The position numbers and the translations under genes are program-made. Positions 39,675 to 49,079 of a stretch of DNA of 64,000 bases are shown piece by piece. The first letter of the stretch is position 1. Each line of letters opens with the position of its first letter. This DNA comes from Lentibacillus juripiscarius JCM 12147 (GTDB lineage Bacteria > Bacillota > Bacilli > Bacillales_D > Amphibacillaceae). The notes beneath the pieces are model-generated. The model was not told the origin of the DNA. It worked only from the letters and a program-made list of their open reading frames with translations, and made no database searches. The stretch spans positions 14,277 through 78,276 of the forward strand of contig BBCA01000008.1 of the NCBI GenBank assembly GCA_001311805.1, in the 5' to 3' direction.

Positions 39675-39978
39675 TTATTTTTTGAAGATATACTTGAAAT
39701 GATATCCTGTACTGCTTGAATCAGTATAGCCACAACATGAATGGTCATGACCATATTAAAAATGGAAAGGAATAAGGGGCAATCCATTCTGTAAACAGCT
39801 TCGAGCCCAAAATCCACCTTCCTATCCTGGCAAATAAGTTGTCACTATTGTTTATATTTGGCTCCAGAAAAGTGCCATCAACGGTGATAAAGATCAATTG
39901 AACAACTAAAAATATACCAATGGTGATTATCCACCGTTTTGCCAGATTAGTATGATATGGATTTGCTGAGCCTGACAT
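39675..39978 (-). CDS. YfzA-like small membrane protein, frameshifted
   Basis: Two or three hydrophobic segments: RWIITIGIFLVVQLIFITVD, GTFLEPNINNSDNLFARIGR, then FNMVMTIHVVAILIQAVQDI after a shift near 39765. About 100 residues; likely stop near 39675, where one A added to a run gives TAA just before the GntR start. It resembles the YfzA family, function unknown. It leads the GntR-ABC operon. ATG at 39978 has a GGGGA site. Confidence 0.55.
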
Positions 39979-40099
39979 TTGAACACTTCCCCTCTCACAC
40001 CTCATGCATGTGATCAATTACGCATAGATATTTAGTCAATCCACCTATTACGATTCGGAATGATTTACATCACATATAATTCTTTATATTTTTATATAA

Positions 40100-40129
40100 T
40101 GTATATATACTATATACACATTGTATACA
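40100..40129. promoter_or_regulatory. Candidate GntR operator region
   Basis: TGTATATA-TAC-TATATACA at 40100-40118 is a perfect inverted repeat, followed by the palindrome TGTATACA at 40122-40129. It lies 120-150 bases upstream of the YfzA-like gene that leads the GntR-ABC operon. Confidence 0.45.
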
Positions 40130-40226
40130 CACATGAAATATTACGCAAGCATTTTTATATAAGCGAAACTTTATTCAATGGACATTCTTCCCAATGAATG
40201 TTAGTTGAGCAGAATCGGACATTTAG

Positions 40227-40263
40227 GGACAGTTGCCTGGCGTCCTTCGCCTGGTTACTGTCC
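40227..40263. repeat. Hairpin with GGACAGT/ACTGTCC arms
   Basis: GGACAGT and ACTGTCC arms enclose tgcctggcgtccttcgcctggt, which carries two near copies of GCCTGG. It shares the TGCCTGGC core with the palindromes around the MFS gene. The rest of 40019-40358 is AT-rich promoter sequence. Confidence 0.4.
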
Positions 40264-40358
40264 ATTACATGCGGGATAACCAAGAAGCAAGAAGTCTGTC
40301 TAAAGATGTTACATGACAATCTTCCTAAATTTTACCATCAACTTTTATAAACAAACAG

Positions 40359-40401
40359 AAAGAGCATGTTTTGAAAAAAAATTTATCAAAACATGCTCTT
40401 T
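40359..40401. terminator. Terminator
   Basis: AAAGAGCATGTTTTG (40359-40373) pairs with CAAAACATGCTCTTT (40387-40401), a 15 bp perfect stem downstream of the reverse-strand gene at 40452. Confidence 0.85.
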
Positions 40402-40451
40402 ATTGGAGAAAAAAGATTTAATTCATTCCAGATTTGCGCCCGATCGTTGTA

Positions 40452-40726
40452 TTACGGTTGGTCCCAAAACAAAGACATAACCCCAAAGAATAGTAAATAA
40501 ATAACCAACAACACCGGAAAAACAAATAATGAAATCCTTCCAAATTTATCTTTTTACTAAACAAGGATAAAACAAAAGAAAGCATCAAGAAAATAAAGCT
40601 AAATAACATTGTTATGCTATCATTAATAAATGAATTTCCCGTAAATATATAGACGACAATGGAAATAAGACCAATAATCAAACTAATAAAAGAAACTAGC
40701 CCTATATTTTCCTGCTTATTTGTCAA
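40452..40726 (-). CDS. Small membrane protein of unknown function, frameshifted
   Basis: About 92 residues with three hydrophobic segments: IGLVSFISLIIGLISIVVYI, ITMLFSFIFLMLSFVLSLFS and, after a shift near 40548, FVFPVLLVIYLLFFGVMSLF ending WDQP. Start TTG at 40726, after an AAAAGGGGGA site. Not recognised. First of three adjacent small membrane genes ahead of an XRE regulator on the same strand. Confidence 0.55.
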
Positions 40727-40795
40727 ACATATCCCCCTTTTCTCCATCAGTTTTTATTCGAGAAGTGCGCCTATTTTGCAGCATTGTTACTGTGA

Positions 40796-40965
40796 CTATG
40801 AATCTTTTTTATTCTTACCTGCAAAATATGCAGCGTATAGTAGAAAGATTATTCCTAAGCCAAATCCGATCATCATTGCGTAATCAAAAAATTCTTTGAT
40901 GCTAGACCGCCTGCAATTGATGCAACAAATAACATTATGAACATTACTGAATAATTTTTCTTCAT
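40796..40965 (-). CDS. Small two-helix membrane protein, frameshifted
   Basis: Reads MKKNYSVMFIMLFVASIAGG then, after an A-run shift near 40890, EFFDYAMMIGFGLGIIFLLY and the end AGKNKKDS, about 56 residues. GGAGGTTG precedes the ATG at 40965. Not recognised; part of the small membrane gene cluster behind the XRE regulator. Confidence 0.55.
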
Positions 40966-41005
40966 ATAATATAAATTCAACCTCCATATATTAAACATTT
41001 ACGTA

Positions 41006-41389
41006 TCAAGAACGTTTAGAAAACACCACAAAAGAGATGAAGACAGTTATCATTGTCAAAGCGGCTAAGATGCTAACAGTCTGAAAGCCGTTTAGAGCAA
41101 TCACGTTTAACCCAAATAATCCCATCAATATAATCATATAACTCAAAATGAAAAAATAACTGACAAACATACCTTTTTCTCTAATCTGTTTCGAACGTTC
41201 ATCGTTTCCTTTAAATTGAGGATAAAGATAAGCATTACTAAATGCCATCACACTAACCCCAAACAAAATTACGTCCTGACCACTTGGAAAGACACCGCCT
41301 GAAATAGAAGCGATACTGTATATAATACTAATTGCTAAGAACAGAAAACCAAGAATAACAAACTGTATTTGACCTGATTTTTCACTCAT
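41006..41389 (-). CDS. Four-helix membrane protein of unknown function
   Basis: Intact, 127 residues with four hydrophobic helices (IQFVILGFLFLAISIIYSIA, DVILFGVSVMAFSNAYLYPQ, FVSYFFILSYMIILMGLFGL, VSILAALTMITVFISFVVFS) and a charged loop DERSKQIREKG. Such proteins often sit next to small XRE repressors of the type encoded just upstream (27 bases), as in YvaO/YgzD-like pairs, so they probably form a regulated unit. AGGAGGTTG precedes the start. Confidence 0.7.
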   Translation of the reverse strand: MSEKSGQIQFVILGFLFLAISIIYSIASISGGVFPSGQDVILFGVSVMAFSNAYLYPQFKGNDERSKQIREKGMFVSYFFILSYMIILMGLFGLNVIALNGFQTVSILAALTMITVFISFVVFSKRS

Positions 41390-41416
41390 AATTCAACCTC
41401 CTGTTTTTGAATAAAC

Positions 41417-41628
41417 TTATTTATAATCTTCTTTTTCCAAGGTGAAAATATTTTCCACACTTGTTTGAAAAATTTCGGCGGTAAGCATTGCTAAAGGGAG
41501 AGATGGATTGTATCTACCCTTTTCAATCGAAATAATTGTTTGTCTTGAAACACGTAATTTTTCAGCTAATTTATCTTGAGATAAACCAAATTTCTTTCTA
41601 TGTTCACTCAATTTATTTTCAAGTTCAT
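41417..41628 (-). CDS. Small XRE-type (Cro/CI) regulator
   Basis: About 70 residues. A complete helix-turn-helix: HRKKFGLSQDKLAEKLRVSR and QTIISIEKGRYNPSLPLAML, ending with an FTLEKED-type tail common to small bacillus repressors. The ATG at 41628 gives MNLKNKLSEHRKK if one A is added to the run near 41612, and GGTGGTG precedes it; the long frame starting at 41677 has no site. Likely controls the membrane protein genes downstream. Confidence 0.8.
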
Positions 41629-41865
41629 CACCACCTTTATACATACACAGTATAATGTAAAGGGAGCTATACGTCAAGTTAGCTTTACGATTGTTTTATG
41701 GTGATTTCTGGATTTCACACAAAAAACTGCACCATCTCTTTGAGGTACAGTTTGAACATACATTAGTTATTCCATTAAATTGCCCGTTTGCGGCATATCT
41801 TTATATAAAAGAAACGGGTTTATTGTAACGGAAACAGTTATGTTGTCACACGACAGCAGTACGAT

Positions 41866-42165
41866 TTACCAGAGCGGTTCCTCTTCATTTGATAATTGCA
41901 TGAAAAATGGATAAATCGATAGCATTCCAACTAACAAAACACCCCCGACGAAAATGGCTGTCATGGTGCTGGCGTTAAACATGGGCAATATCCATATTAA
42001 TGGGAACGGCAAAATTCCAAGCATACTGCTACGCTTCTTTGATGCAGTCGATTCATATTGCCATTCACCGCAATGCGGACATTTCATTCTTAGTCCGAAT
42101 TTCATCATTCGTTTCATCGTCTGTTTCCACGTCCATTCCGTGCTGCAATGTTGACATACAGGCAT
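41866..42165 (-). CDS. CXXC-20-CXXC type membrane protein
   Basis: Intact, about 99 residues. N-terminal zinc-ribbon-like pair CQHC and CPHC separated by about 20 residues, the hallmark of the CXXC_20_CXXC family, then two hydrophobic helices (GILPFPLIWILPMFNAS, IFVGGVLLVGMLSIYPFF). GAAGGGTGGG precedes the ATG at 42165. Function unknown. Confidence 0.8.
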   Translation of the reverse strand: MPVCQHCSTEWTWKQTMKRMMKFGLRMKCPHCGEWQYESTASKKRSSMLGILPFPLIWILPMFNASTMTAIFVGGVLLVGMLSIYPFFMQLSNEEEPLW

Positions 42166-42201
42166 GGATTTTCCCACCCTTCTATTTGGCCACCATTCAC
42201 T

Positions 42202-42534
42202 TCAGGAGATTGGTGTGCCGTTTTCCACCGGCTCATCGGTTCTCAATAGTACGACATCCCCTTCTCCAGGAACGCCGCCAAGCACCAGTGCTTCTGATTT
42301 AAAGCCTGCAATCCGCATCGGCGGGAAATTGACAATGCCTACAACCTGACGCCCTATTAGCTGATCTGGCTCATATCTCCACGTAATCTGCGCTGATGAC
42401 TGCTTCATGCCAATCTCTTTGCCAAAATCTATTTTCAGTTTAATGGCCGGCTTCTTGGCCTCGGGAAACGGCTCCGCCTCTAAAACCGTTCCAACACGCA
42501 TATCCAACTCCATAAAATCATCGATTATTGCCAT
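42202..42534 (-). CDS. csaA: CsaA-type tRNA-binding-domain chaperone
   Basis: Intact, 110 residues, an OB-fold protein that forms dimers. Sequence FMELDMRVGTVLEAEPFPEA, KLKIDFGKEIGMKQSSAQIT, IGRQVVGIVNFPPMRIAGFK and SEALVLGGVPGEGDVVLLRT covers the whole CsaA family length. In B. subtilis it is a secretion-related chaperone that binds tRNA-like or preprotein ligands. ATG at 42534 with GGAGGG six bases upstream; the longer reading from 42549 has none. Confidence 0.9.
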   Translation of the reverse strand: MAIIDDFMELDMRVGTVLEAEPFPEAKKPAIKLKIDFGKEIGMKQSSAQITWRYEPDQLIGRQVVGIVNFPPMRIAGFKSEALVLGGVPGEGDVVLLRTDEPVENGTPIS

Positions 42535-42802
42535 TAAGCATCCCTCCATTACTATATGATATTTTACAATATTGCCATTCCACTGCGAGGTTTATCCTTT
42601 TATTAAGGATATTTCGGCAAAACATTAGCAAACTCCTGCTTTTTTGTCATGGCTACTTTATCAGCGGTGTGCATGTGCCCAAGACTTCGCCAACTAGCTA
42701 GGTTCACTATTTAATTAGCAAAACTTTTAAAATGACAAATACCGGTTATCATTATATAATGGGAATAAGCATATATCCCTAGTAGGGACCGCGTGTAAAA
42801 GT

Positions 42803-42834
42803 AAAAGACTTGCCAATAAATTGTCAGGTCTTTT
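42803..42834 (+). terminator. Hairpin with T run upstream of DUF5392 gene
   Basis: AAAAGACTTGCCA and TGTCAGGTCTTTTT pair with two wobble positions around a six-base loop. It lies 94 bases before the DUF5392 gene, downstream of nothing on this strand, so it may be a leader attenuator. The rest of 42535-42927 shows nothing recognised. Confidence 0.4.
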
Positions 42835-42927
42835 TCACCTTATGCAGTGTACTTTATCCGGTATCACACAGGCTGCTGCCGGACCACCATATATTTATTT
42901 ACCTTTTTTGAGGAGCGGATAAGCTGT

Positions 42928-43370
42928 ATGAATCAATTCATGTCCAAAGGCATGCCCACATTCATTGAAAGGGAACTCGAAATTATTGATGAGCTCGTCA
43001 AGCCCAAGCTGAAAAAGAGTTCCAAGTACATGTTCGTCGCCATTCCACTGCTGAGTGTTTCCATCATCAATCTATTTTTATGCTGGTCATTAACGGCTAC
43101 ACAAAGGATATGCTGATTACCATTGGTGTATATGCCCTGTTAGGTGCAATCGGGGCGGCGTTATACAAAGAGTCCAGACATGTCAATAAAGAAATACGGC
43201 AAATCGGTATGGATCACATTATCGACCGAATCAAAAAGAGCGAACATGTCAACGACTACACAAAAGATAAATATATTAAAAGCGTCAAGGCTAAGCCGAA
43301 GTTCAGCATGCAAACCTTTTTTAATTTTCTATCCGAGGAGCATCAACGGAAACAAAGGATGGAAAATTAA
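42928..43370 (+). CDS. DUF5392 (YwnF-like) membrane protein, one frameshift
   Basis: About 148 residues after repair of a shift near 43077. Order: soluble helix PTFIERELEIIDELVKPKLK, two membrane helices (YMFVAIPLLSVSIINLF, MLITIGVYALLGAIGAALYK), then a charged region EIRQIGMDHIIDRIKKSEHV. This matches the YwnF/DUF5392 layout. GAGGAGCGG precedes the ATG at 42928. Function unknown. Confidence 0.7.
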
Positions 43371-43377
43371 TGATAAT

Positions 43378-43878
43378 GGAGAACCTCCCAATAATGGAGG
43401 TTCTTTTTTTTTTAAGTTAGTAGAAGGCTTTCCGTTATCAATTTTTTCCTTCCATATTTTCGTTGCATCCATAAAAACAGCTTTGTAATTAAATAGGAAA
43501 CAACAAAAATGCTTCATAAAACAGAAATAAATAAAAATAATGAACACCACTAAACATATGGAAAAATCAAAATAAGCCATCATAGGTTTCATGACAAACC
43601 CAAAAAGTGCTGATAGTAGTAAAGAGTATAGAAATACATTTTTACCATGGTTAAGTGTCCATTGATAAACCAGCATAAATGCAACCGGTGCAATAGAACC
43701 ATCCAGCGTAAAACTTGGCTGAAACGAAGTAAGCTCATATGGATACTCCCACAATCCCATGGAAACCCCTGCACTGTTCACATACTGAAACCAAAGATGA
43801 TAATTGATGCCGAAAAATCCCAGATGCAGCATCTTACTCCGGTCAATGAAGATAAATAGGAAAGTAAGCGGAACAAGT
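43378..43878 (-). pseudogene. CBO0543-family membrane protein, C-terminal part (split by IS605-type insertion)
   Basis: Continues the N-terminal part at 45696-45832 after the insertion. Segments PLTFLFIFIDRSKMLHLGFF, NYHLWFQYVNSAGVSMGLWE with the YPYEL motif, IAPVAFMLVYQWTLNHGKNV and KPMMAYFDFSICLVVFIIFI match the CBO0543 family of spore-former membrane proteins. The open frame runs on through a terminator to 43329; the true end is probably near 43400. Joining 45696 to 43878 directly restores one uninterrupted frame, which shows that the insertion split a single gene. Function unknown. Confidence 0.75.
43381..43413 (+). terminator. Terminator of the DUF5392 gene
   Basis: GAACCTCC (43381-43388) and GGAGGTTC (43396-43403), followed by a run of ten T. 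Confidence 0.92.
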
Positions 43879-44060
43879 GAACTACCCACCACTTACCACC
43901 CTTACGGTTTGCTTGAAGTGGGGGCTTCTTGGGTAATCACCACTTTTGATAGCTGGCGAAATTGACCAAGCTAACCCTCTTGTTCCAAGAGTTTATATTG
44001 TAATTAGCTAAGCAATTGCTAATAAGCGAATGCCTTCACGCCTGATATTCAGTGCTGAGT
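43879..44060 (-). ncRNA. Probable TnpB guide RNA (omega RNA) at the right end
   Basis: By analogy with other IS605 elements the guide RNA overlaps the tnpB 3' end and runs to the right end. Here the reverse-strand right end can fold (CCACTT with AAGTGG, and AAACTCTTGG with CCAAGA). Its guide would be the next bases outside the element, starting ACTTGTTCCGCTTACT at 43878 and going down. Not directly proven by sequence. Confidence 0.5.
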
Positions 44061-45123
44061 TGTAATCTCTATCTAGATTTAATCCGCAAGTGCATTGATA
44101 GGTTCGTTCTGATAAATTCACCTCTTTTACTGAACCACAATTCGAACAAGTTTTAGTAGATGGAAACCATTTATCTATTTTGACAAGTTGTTTCCCTTGT
44201 TCTTCTAGTTTGTACTGTAAGAAAGTAGTGAACATTCCCCACCCATTATCAGCGACACTTATACCGAACTTAGAGCTCGTGACATTCCTTTCATGTCTAA
44301 ATCTTCAACCACAACAGCATCAAAGGTAGACACTAACTCCTTTGATTTATGGTGAAGAAAGTTCTTACGTTGATTTGCAACTTTCTCTTGAATTTTAGCT
44401 ACTCGGATACGTTGTTTGTTCCAATTCGAAGAGCCTTTCTTTTTACGAGAAAGTTTCCGTTGTTCTTTTGCTAACTTCTCAAGCATTTGTCGATAGAAAC
44501 GTGGATAATTGGCTTTCTTACCTGTCTCACTATCTACAAACAGCCCATCCATTGCAAAATCTAGTCCAACAACTTTTTTCAATTTCCTTGCTTTCAATCT
44601 TTTTCTCATACTCTACAAGAATAGAAATATAGTATTTCCCTGAGGAAGTCATAGATAGGGTACAAGATTTGATTTTATATTCTGAGGGAATTTGTCTATG
44701 TTGTTTTATTTTAACCATTTTAAGTTTAGGTAATTTGATATGACCATCCAACAATTGAATATTTCCGTTTACGACATTCGTTGTGTAGCTTTGTTTATGA
44801 CGTTTACTTTTGAATTTTGGAAACTTGGTATTACCCTTGAAGAAGGTTTTATAAGCCTTATCTAAGTTTAATTGTGCGTTTGCCAACGCTAAAGAGTCCA
44901 CTTCTTTCAGCCATGCAAACTCCTTTTTATATTTAGCAGGAGTTGGGTGTTTTACCTTCTTCAATGCTTCTTTGTCATTTTTTAGGTTTTCGTAAGTTCC
45001 TTTTCGCTCTGCTAACATTTTATTGTAGACAAAACGAACACAACCAAAGGTTTTTCGTATAATCAAAGCCTGTTCATCTGTTGGGTATAGTCTGAACTTA
45101 TACGCTTTATTTTGTTTAGCCAT
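44008..45123 (-). CDS. tnpB: TnpB RNA-guided nuclease/OrfB, two frameshifts
   Basis: Ancestor-type Cas12 nuclease of IS605 elements. N-terminal KAYKFRLYPTDEQALIIRKT, then RuvC segments: first catalytic Asp in VVGLDFAMDGLFVD, Glu in AVVVEDLDMKGM, zinc finger CSNCG with CTCG, and last Asp in LDRDYNSALNI. Shifts near 44570 (after EKKIESKEI) and near 44260. About 372 residues, a normal size. All three acidic residues and the zinc cysteines are preserved, so an active nuclease is plausible if the shifts are sequencing errors. It starts 12 bases after tnpA. Confidence 0.9.
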
Positions 45124-45134
45124 ATCAAATCACC

Positions 45135-45532
45135 TCACTTTTCCCCTTGATTTTCGATGTATTTTTTCACTATTTCTATGGGTGAGCCACCAGTCGTCAA
45201 CAAACAAAACTTCTTGACCAAAACATTTCTTTCCATAACTTTTTTCGAACATGAGGAAAATCCTTCTTGATAAGTCTTGAACTCGCACTTTTGTAAGCAT
45301 TGATGAACTTTGACAGTTCCGTATTAGGTTGTGCTTTGAACAAAATATGAACATGGTCAATGTCATGATTCCATTCGACCAGCTTGATATTATATTTTTC
45401 ACTCAATGATGCAAATTTTTCCTTTGCATAGTCTGAAACTGTATCATCAATAACGTTCCTTCGATATTTCACCACCAATACAAGGTGATAGTACAACGAG
45501 AATACTGAATGGTTATTGCTATCTAAATCCAT
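45135..45532 (-). CDS. tnpA: IS200-like TnpA (Y1 HUH transposase), one frameshift
   Basis: Small transposase that cuts single-stranded DNA at element ends. HUH histidines in HDIDHVHILF, preceded by YYHLVLVVKYRRNVIDD; the catalytic tyrosine lies in KKYIEN near the end, after a shift near 45213 (T run) that restores TTGGSPIEIV. About 131 residues, typical. Stop at 45135 overlaps the tnpB ribosome binding site. Confidence 0.9.
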
Positions 45533-45695
45533 TGTTATATCAACCCTTATTCTTTATAAGACTGATAATAACATAACAAAGAAAAGCCTAAAAGAAAAAA
45601 TCCTTTGGGCTTACACCCAACCGAAATTCATCTCCCCCTTACCGTTGGGCTACGCCCTTCACACGCTTGAAGAGGGAGACTTCTTTCGGAAGAAC

Positions 45696-45832
45696 GTTAA
45701 AGTTGATAAGATTACCCAAAATTGCCACGTTCCCACCGAAGAAAAAGCTTGCCAATAATCCAGCTGCAATTGGGATACCTCTTTCAGCATCCCTCGTATT
45801 TGCGCCAGCATTTCCTGCTGCTTTTCCGTCAT
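45696..45832 (-). pseudogene. CBO0543-family membrane protein, N-terminal part
   Basis: ATG at 45832 gives MTEKQQEMLAQIRGMLKEVS then SQLQLDYWQAFSSVGTWQFW, the conserved amphipathic start of CBO0543 proteins, up to WVILSTL. The IS605-type element begins here; the rest is at 43378-43878. The gap 45833-46113 upstream holds no recognised gene. Confidence 0.75.
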
Positions 45833-46113
45833 ATGTAAACACACCCCAAACGATGAATTCCTTTCCATCCAATAATATAACCGCAATCCAAAGCGCTATT
45901 CCATCACATCAGCTCGTAATGCTCATCCGTTTGGCTACTTCATCCGCTTCCAGCTGTCAGCAGTTGAATTTCCAATAAATTTCCGTATAATAATAAATTA
46001 GCATCAAAGCGAAAGGGGCGATGCCATTCCCTTAGAAGGCAAAGTACGAAGCTGATTGAACCATACATAAAAATACCTATCCAAGTATGTCAAAAATTAA
46101 TGCAGGGGGTTCC

Positions 46114-47599
46114 ATGAAGAAAGTTTCAAGAGTTTTTACATTACAGTCGCACTAGTCATCATAGCAGTCGCATTCGGTGCTATTTTTCCTGACCAGTTCG
46201 AACAAATAACAGGAAACATCAAATCGTTTGTTGCAACTAGATTCGGCTGGTATTACATGCTTCTTATGTCTGCGTTTGTTATATTTTCCATTTTTATTGC
46301 CCTCAGTCCATATGGCCAAATCCGGCTGGGCAAAGACGATGAGAAACCCGATTTTTCAACTCCAACATGGGTCGCCATGCTGTTTTCAGCCGGGATGGGA
46401 ATCGGGCTTGTTTTACGGGGCCGCAGAGCCGTTGTCCCACTATATATCGGATTCCCCATCAGCGGAAACCGGATCCGGCCGAGCATTTAAAGATGGACTC
46501 ACTTATGCTTATTTCCACTGGGGACTTCATGTCTGGGCTATGTACGGGATTACCGCGCTCGCTCTGGCATTTTTCCAATTCCGAAAAGAAGAACCTGGGC
46601 TCATTTCATCGACACTAAAACCGCTTTTCGGCAAGAAAATGAACGGGCCGCTCGGGACACTGATTGATGTGCTGGCCGTGTTTGCAACGGTCTTCGGGGT
46701 TGCCACATCACTCGGTTTCGGGGCTGTGCAAATCAACGGCGGACTGGCGCATTTATTCGGTATTGAGGTTGGTTTCAATTCGCAATTCCTTATTATAGCC
46801 AGTGTGACCGTGCTGTTTCTACTCTCGGCATGGTCTGGTTTAAGCAAAGGAATTAAGTATCTGTCGAATACCAATATGGTGCTTGCCATCATTTTGCTCG
46901 TTATCGTACTGGCGGTTGGCCCAACGCTATTAATTCTGAATATGTTTACAGAGACGTTTGGGCTATATATCGATAACATTATCCGTTCGAGTTTCCGGAC
47001 AGCACCACTGGAAGGTGATAACCGGGGTTGGCTGGATGCCTGGACCATTTTTTACTGGGCTTGGTGGATATCATGGGCACCGTTTGTTGGTATGTTCATT
47101 GCACGCGTGTCCCGCGGAAGGACCATCCGTCAGTTTATGACAGGTGTATTTATTCTGCCGACGCTCGTCGTCTGTATCTGGTTTGCTGTATTCGGAACAA
47201 CAGCAGGCGATATGCAAAACAGTGGTGTTGATTTGACACAATATGCAACAGAGTTGGTTCTTTTCAATATGTTTGACCAGATGCCATTAACGCTGATTTT
47301 GTCTATTGCAGCTATTCTGTTGATTGGATCCTTTTTATCACATCCGCCGACTCGGCTACATTCGTTCTCGGCATGCAATCAACGTTTGGTTCCCTTGAGC
47401 CGCCGAATAAAGTGAAAATCGCATGGGGTCTTGCCCAATCATCGGTTGCACTTATCCTGCTGTATGTAGGCGGCCTGCAGGCAATTCAGAATACAATCAT
47501 TGTTGCAGCGCTTCCGTTCTCGTTTGTGATGATATTGATGATTATCGCGTTGTTTAAAGCACTTAACAACGAACTGCTACTGATTAAAGGAAAAAATAA
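46114..47599 (+). CDS. BCCT-family betaine/choline/carnitine carrier, several frameshifts
   Basis: Twelve-helix Na+-coupled osmolyte transporter. Family hallmarks: [36 protein letters not shown], and the diagnostic [20 protein letters not shown] with SRGRTIRQF. Shifts near 46140, 46420 and 47337 (and likely in the A run near 47590, which moves the stop from 47654 to about 47599, before the terminator). About 495 residues. ATG at 46114 after CAGGGGG. Together with BetA at 60857 it points to osmotic adaptation by glycine betaine. Confidence 0.88.
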
Positions 47600-47609
47600 T
47601 GTAAGTATT

Positions 47610-47646
47610 CAGCCGCCCCAGTTCTTCACTTATGCCGGGGCGGCTG
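47610..47646 (+). terminator. Terminator of the BCCT gene
   Basis: CAGCCGCCCC (47610-47619) and GGGGCGGCTG (47637-47646), followed by TTTA. It overlaps the open frame of the BCCT gene, which supports an earlier true stop. Confidence 0.85.
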
Positions 47647-47831
47647 TTTATTGAGCAGAGCACCTATTTTGGCGAGTCCGTCATATTTCTCCAAGCAGCC
47701 TTCAATTAGAACACCATTGATCAAACGTATGATCAACATAGCCAGCACGTTTCCCTTCATCACCCTGAAGTAGCCCCAGTTGTTGACAAAAAGGCCCACG
47801 ATGTTAAAAAATAAAAATTTAAGTGAACTTA

Positions 47832-47859
47832 TTGACAATACATTCATGTCTGCTATGCT
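47832..47859 (+). promoter_or_regulatory. Sigma-A type promoter upstream of the aminotransferase
   Basis: TTGACA at 47832-47837 and TATGCT at 47854-47859, 16 bases apart, about 38 bases before the class V aminotransferase start codon. Confidence 0.7.
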
Positions 47860-47896
47860 ATATAAATCATATTCCGAAACGAAAGGGGACTCCGTC

Positions 47897-49052
47897 ATGC
47901 TTCCGGAACAGACATTTCTGCGCATCCCGGGCCCAACGCCTATTCCACCCAGTGTACAACGAACGATGAGCCAGCCGATGATTGGCCATCGCAACCAGGA
48001 AACGAAAGACCTGCTGCAAACAATCAAACCCAAATTGAAGCCTGTTTTTGGTACCGAACAGGATGTACTTATTCTTTCAGGCAGCGGAACTGCCGGTCTC
48101 GAAGCGGCTGTCGTCAATGCCGTACAGCCAGATGAAGCCGTTCTGGTCATCGTTACCGGAGCTTTTGGTGACCGCTTTGTTAAAATATGTGAAGAATACG
48201 AGATTGCCGTCCACCGTTATGATGTCCAATGGGGGGGAAGCCGTCTCACCCGAAGCTATTGCGGCTTACCTTGCAGACCATCCAGACATCAAGACTGTTT
48301 TTGCAACATACTGCGAAACATCAACCGGTGTCCTGAATCCGATCAAGGAACTTGCGCACGTCGTCCATCAAAATACTGATGCGCTGTTTATTGTTGATGG
48401 GGTTTCCTGTGTCGGTGGTATTCAGACCGAAATGGATACATGGGGAATCGATATACTTGTCACCGGCTCCCAAAAAGCCATGATGCTGCCGGCTGGACTG
48501 ACATTTGTCGCCGTAAGCGAACGGGCCTGGCGGGTCATTGAAGAAAATGAGCGACCGGCATTCTATCTCGATCTCAAACGCTACCGCGATCAATTGGCAA
48601 ACAACTCTACGCCTTTCACACCGGCAATCTCACTGCTGTTTGGATTGGAGCAAGTACTTACCATGCTGGAAGAAGAAGGGCTTAATCAGGTGTATGAGCG
48701 GCACCAAATGATGAAAGACATGACACGTGCTGCATTCCGGGCACTGGACATACCACTCCTTACATCAGATGAAGCCGCCTCGCCCACCGTTACAGCAATC
48801 AAACCCAATGACTTCAAGGCGGAAGCATTGCGAAACATTCTTAAAAGCAAGTTTGGGCTCGCAACAGCAGGCGGCCAGCAGCATTTAAAAGGCCAGATTT
48901 TCCGCATTGGCCATATGGGATATTGTTCGCCAGCTGATGTATTGCAGACCATTAGCATAATAGAAACCGCCTTACATAAAATCGGTAAATCCATAGAATT
49001 GGGCAAAGGTACCAAGGCAGCACAAGAAACGTTGCTTAAAGTGGATGTTTGA
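47897..49052 (+). CDS. Class V aminotransferase (serine-pyruvate / alanine-glyoxylate type), one frameshift
   Basis: PLP enzyme. The start LRIPGPTPIPPSVQRTMSQP is diagnostic for the AGT/SPT group; then SGSGTAGLEAAVVNAV, VDGVSCVGGIQTEMDTWGID and the PLP lysine in TGSQKAMMLPAGL. Shift in the G run near 48232 (one long). About 386 residues. AAGGGG upstream of the ATG at 47897. It lies 27 bases before serA, so it most likely supplies the transamination step of serine or glycine metabolism, possibly as phosphoserine aminotransferase. Confidence 0.88.
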
Positions 49053-49079
49053 ACAACCTTTTAAAGGAGGCTTTTAACA

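Larger units (their letters stand above)
43879..45695 (-). mobile_element. IS200/IS605-family insertion sequence with tnpA and tnpB
   Basis: About 1817 bp, read on the reverse strand. Order from left end: hairpin-rich left end (45537-45695), tnpA, tnpB, and hairpin-rich right end (43879-44007, CCACTT/AAGTGG stem). No target duplication, as usual for this family. The left flank is TTTAAC, a T-rich target-adjacent motif of the expected kind; the right flank continues the interrupted CBO0543 gene in frame. Boundaries are deduced from that frame restoration and may shift by a base or two, since C or A can be assigned to either side. Confidence 0.8.

Noticed and set aside
43879..45695. CRISPR-Cas12 locus because of the RuvC nuclease
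   Set aside because: Nuclease is about 370 residues with an adjacent Y1 transposase and no repeat array: a TnpB element.
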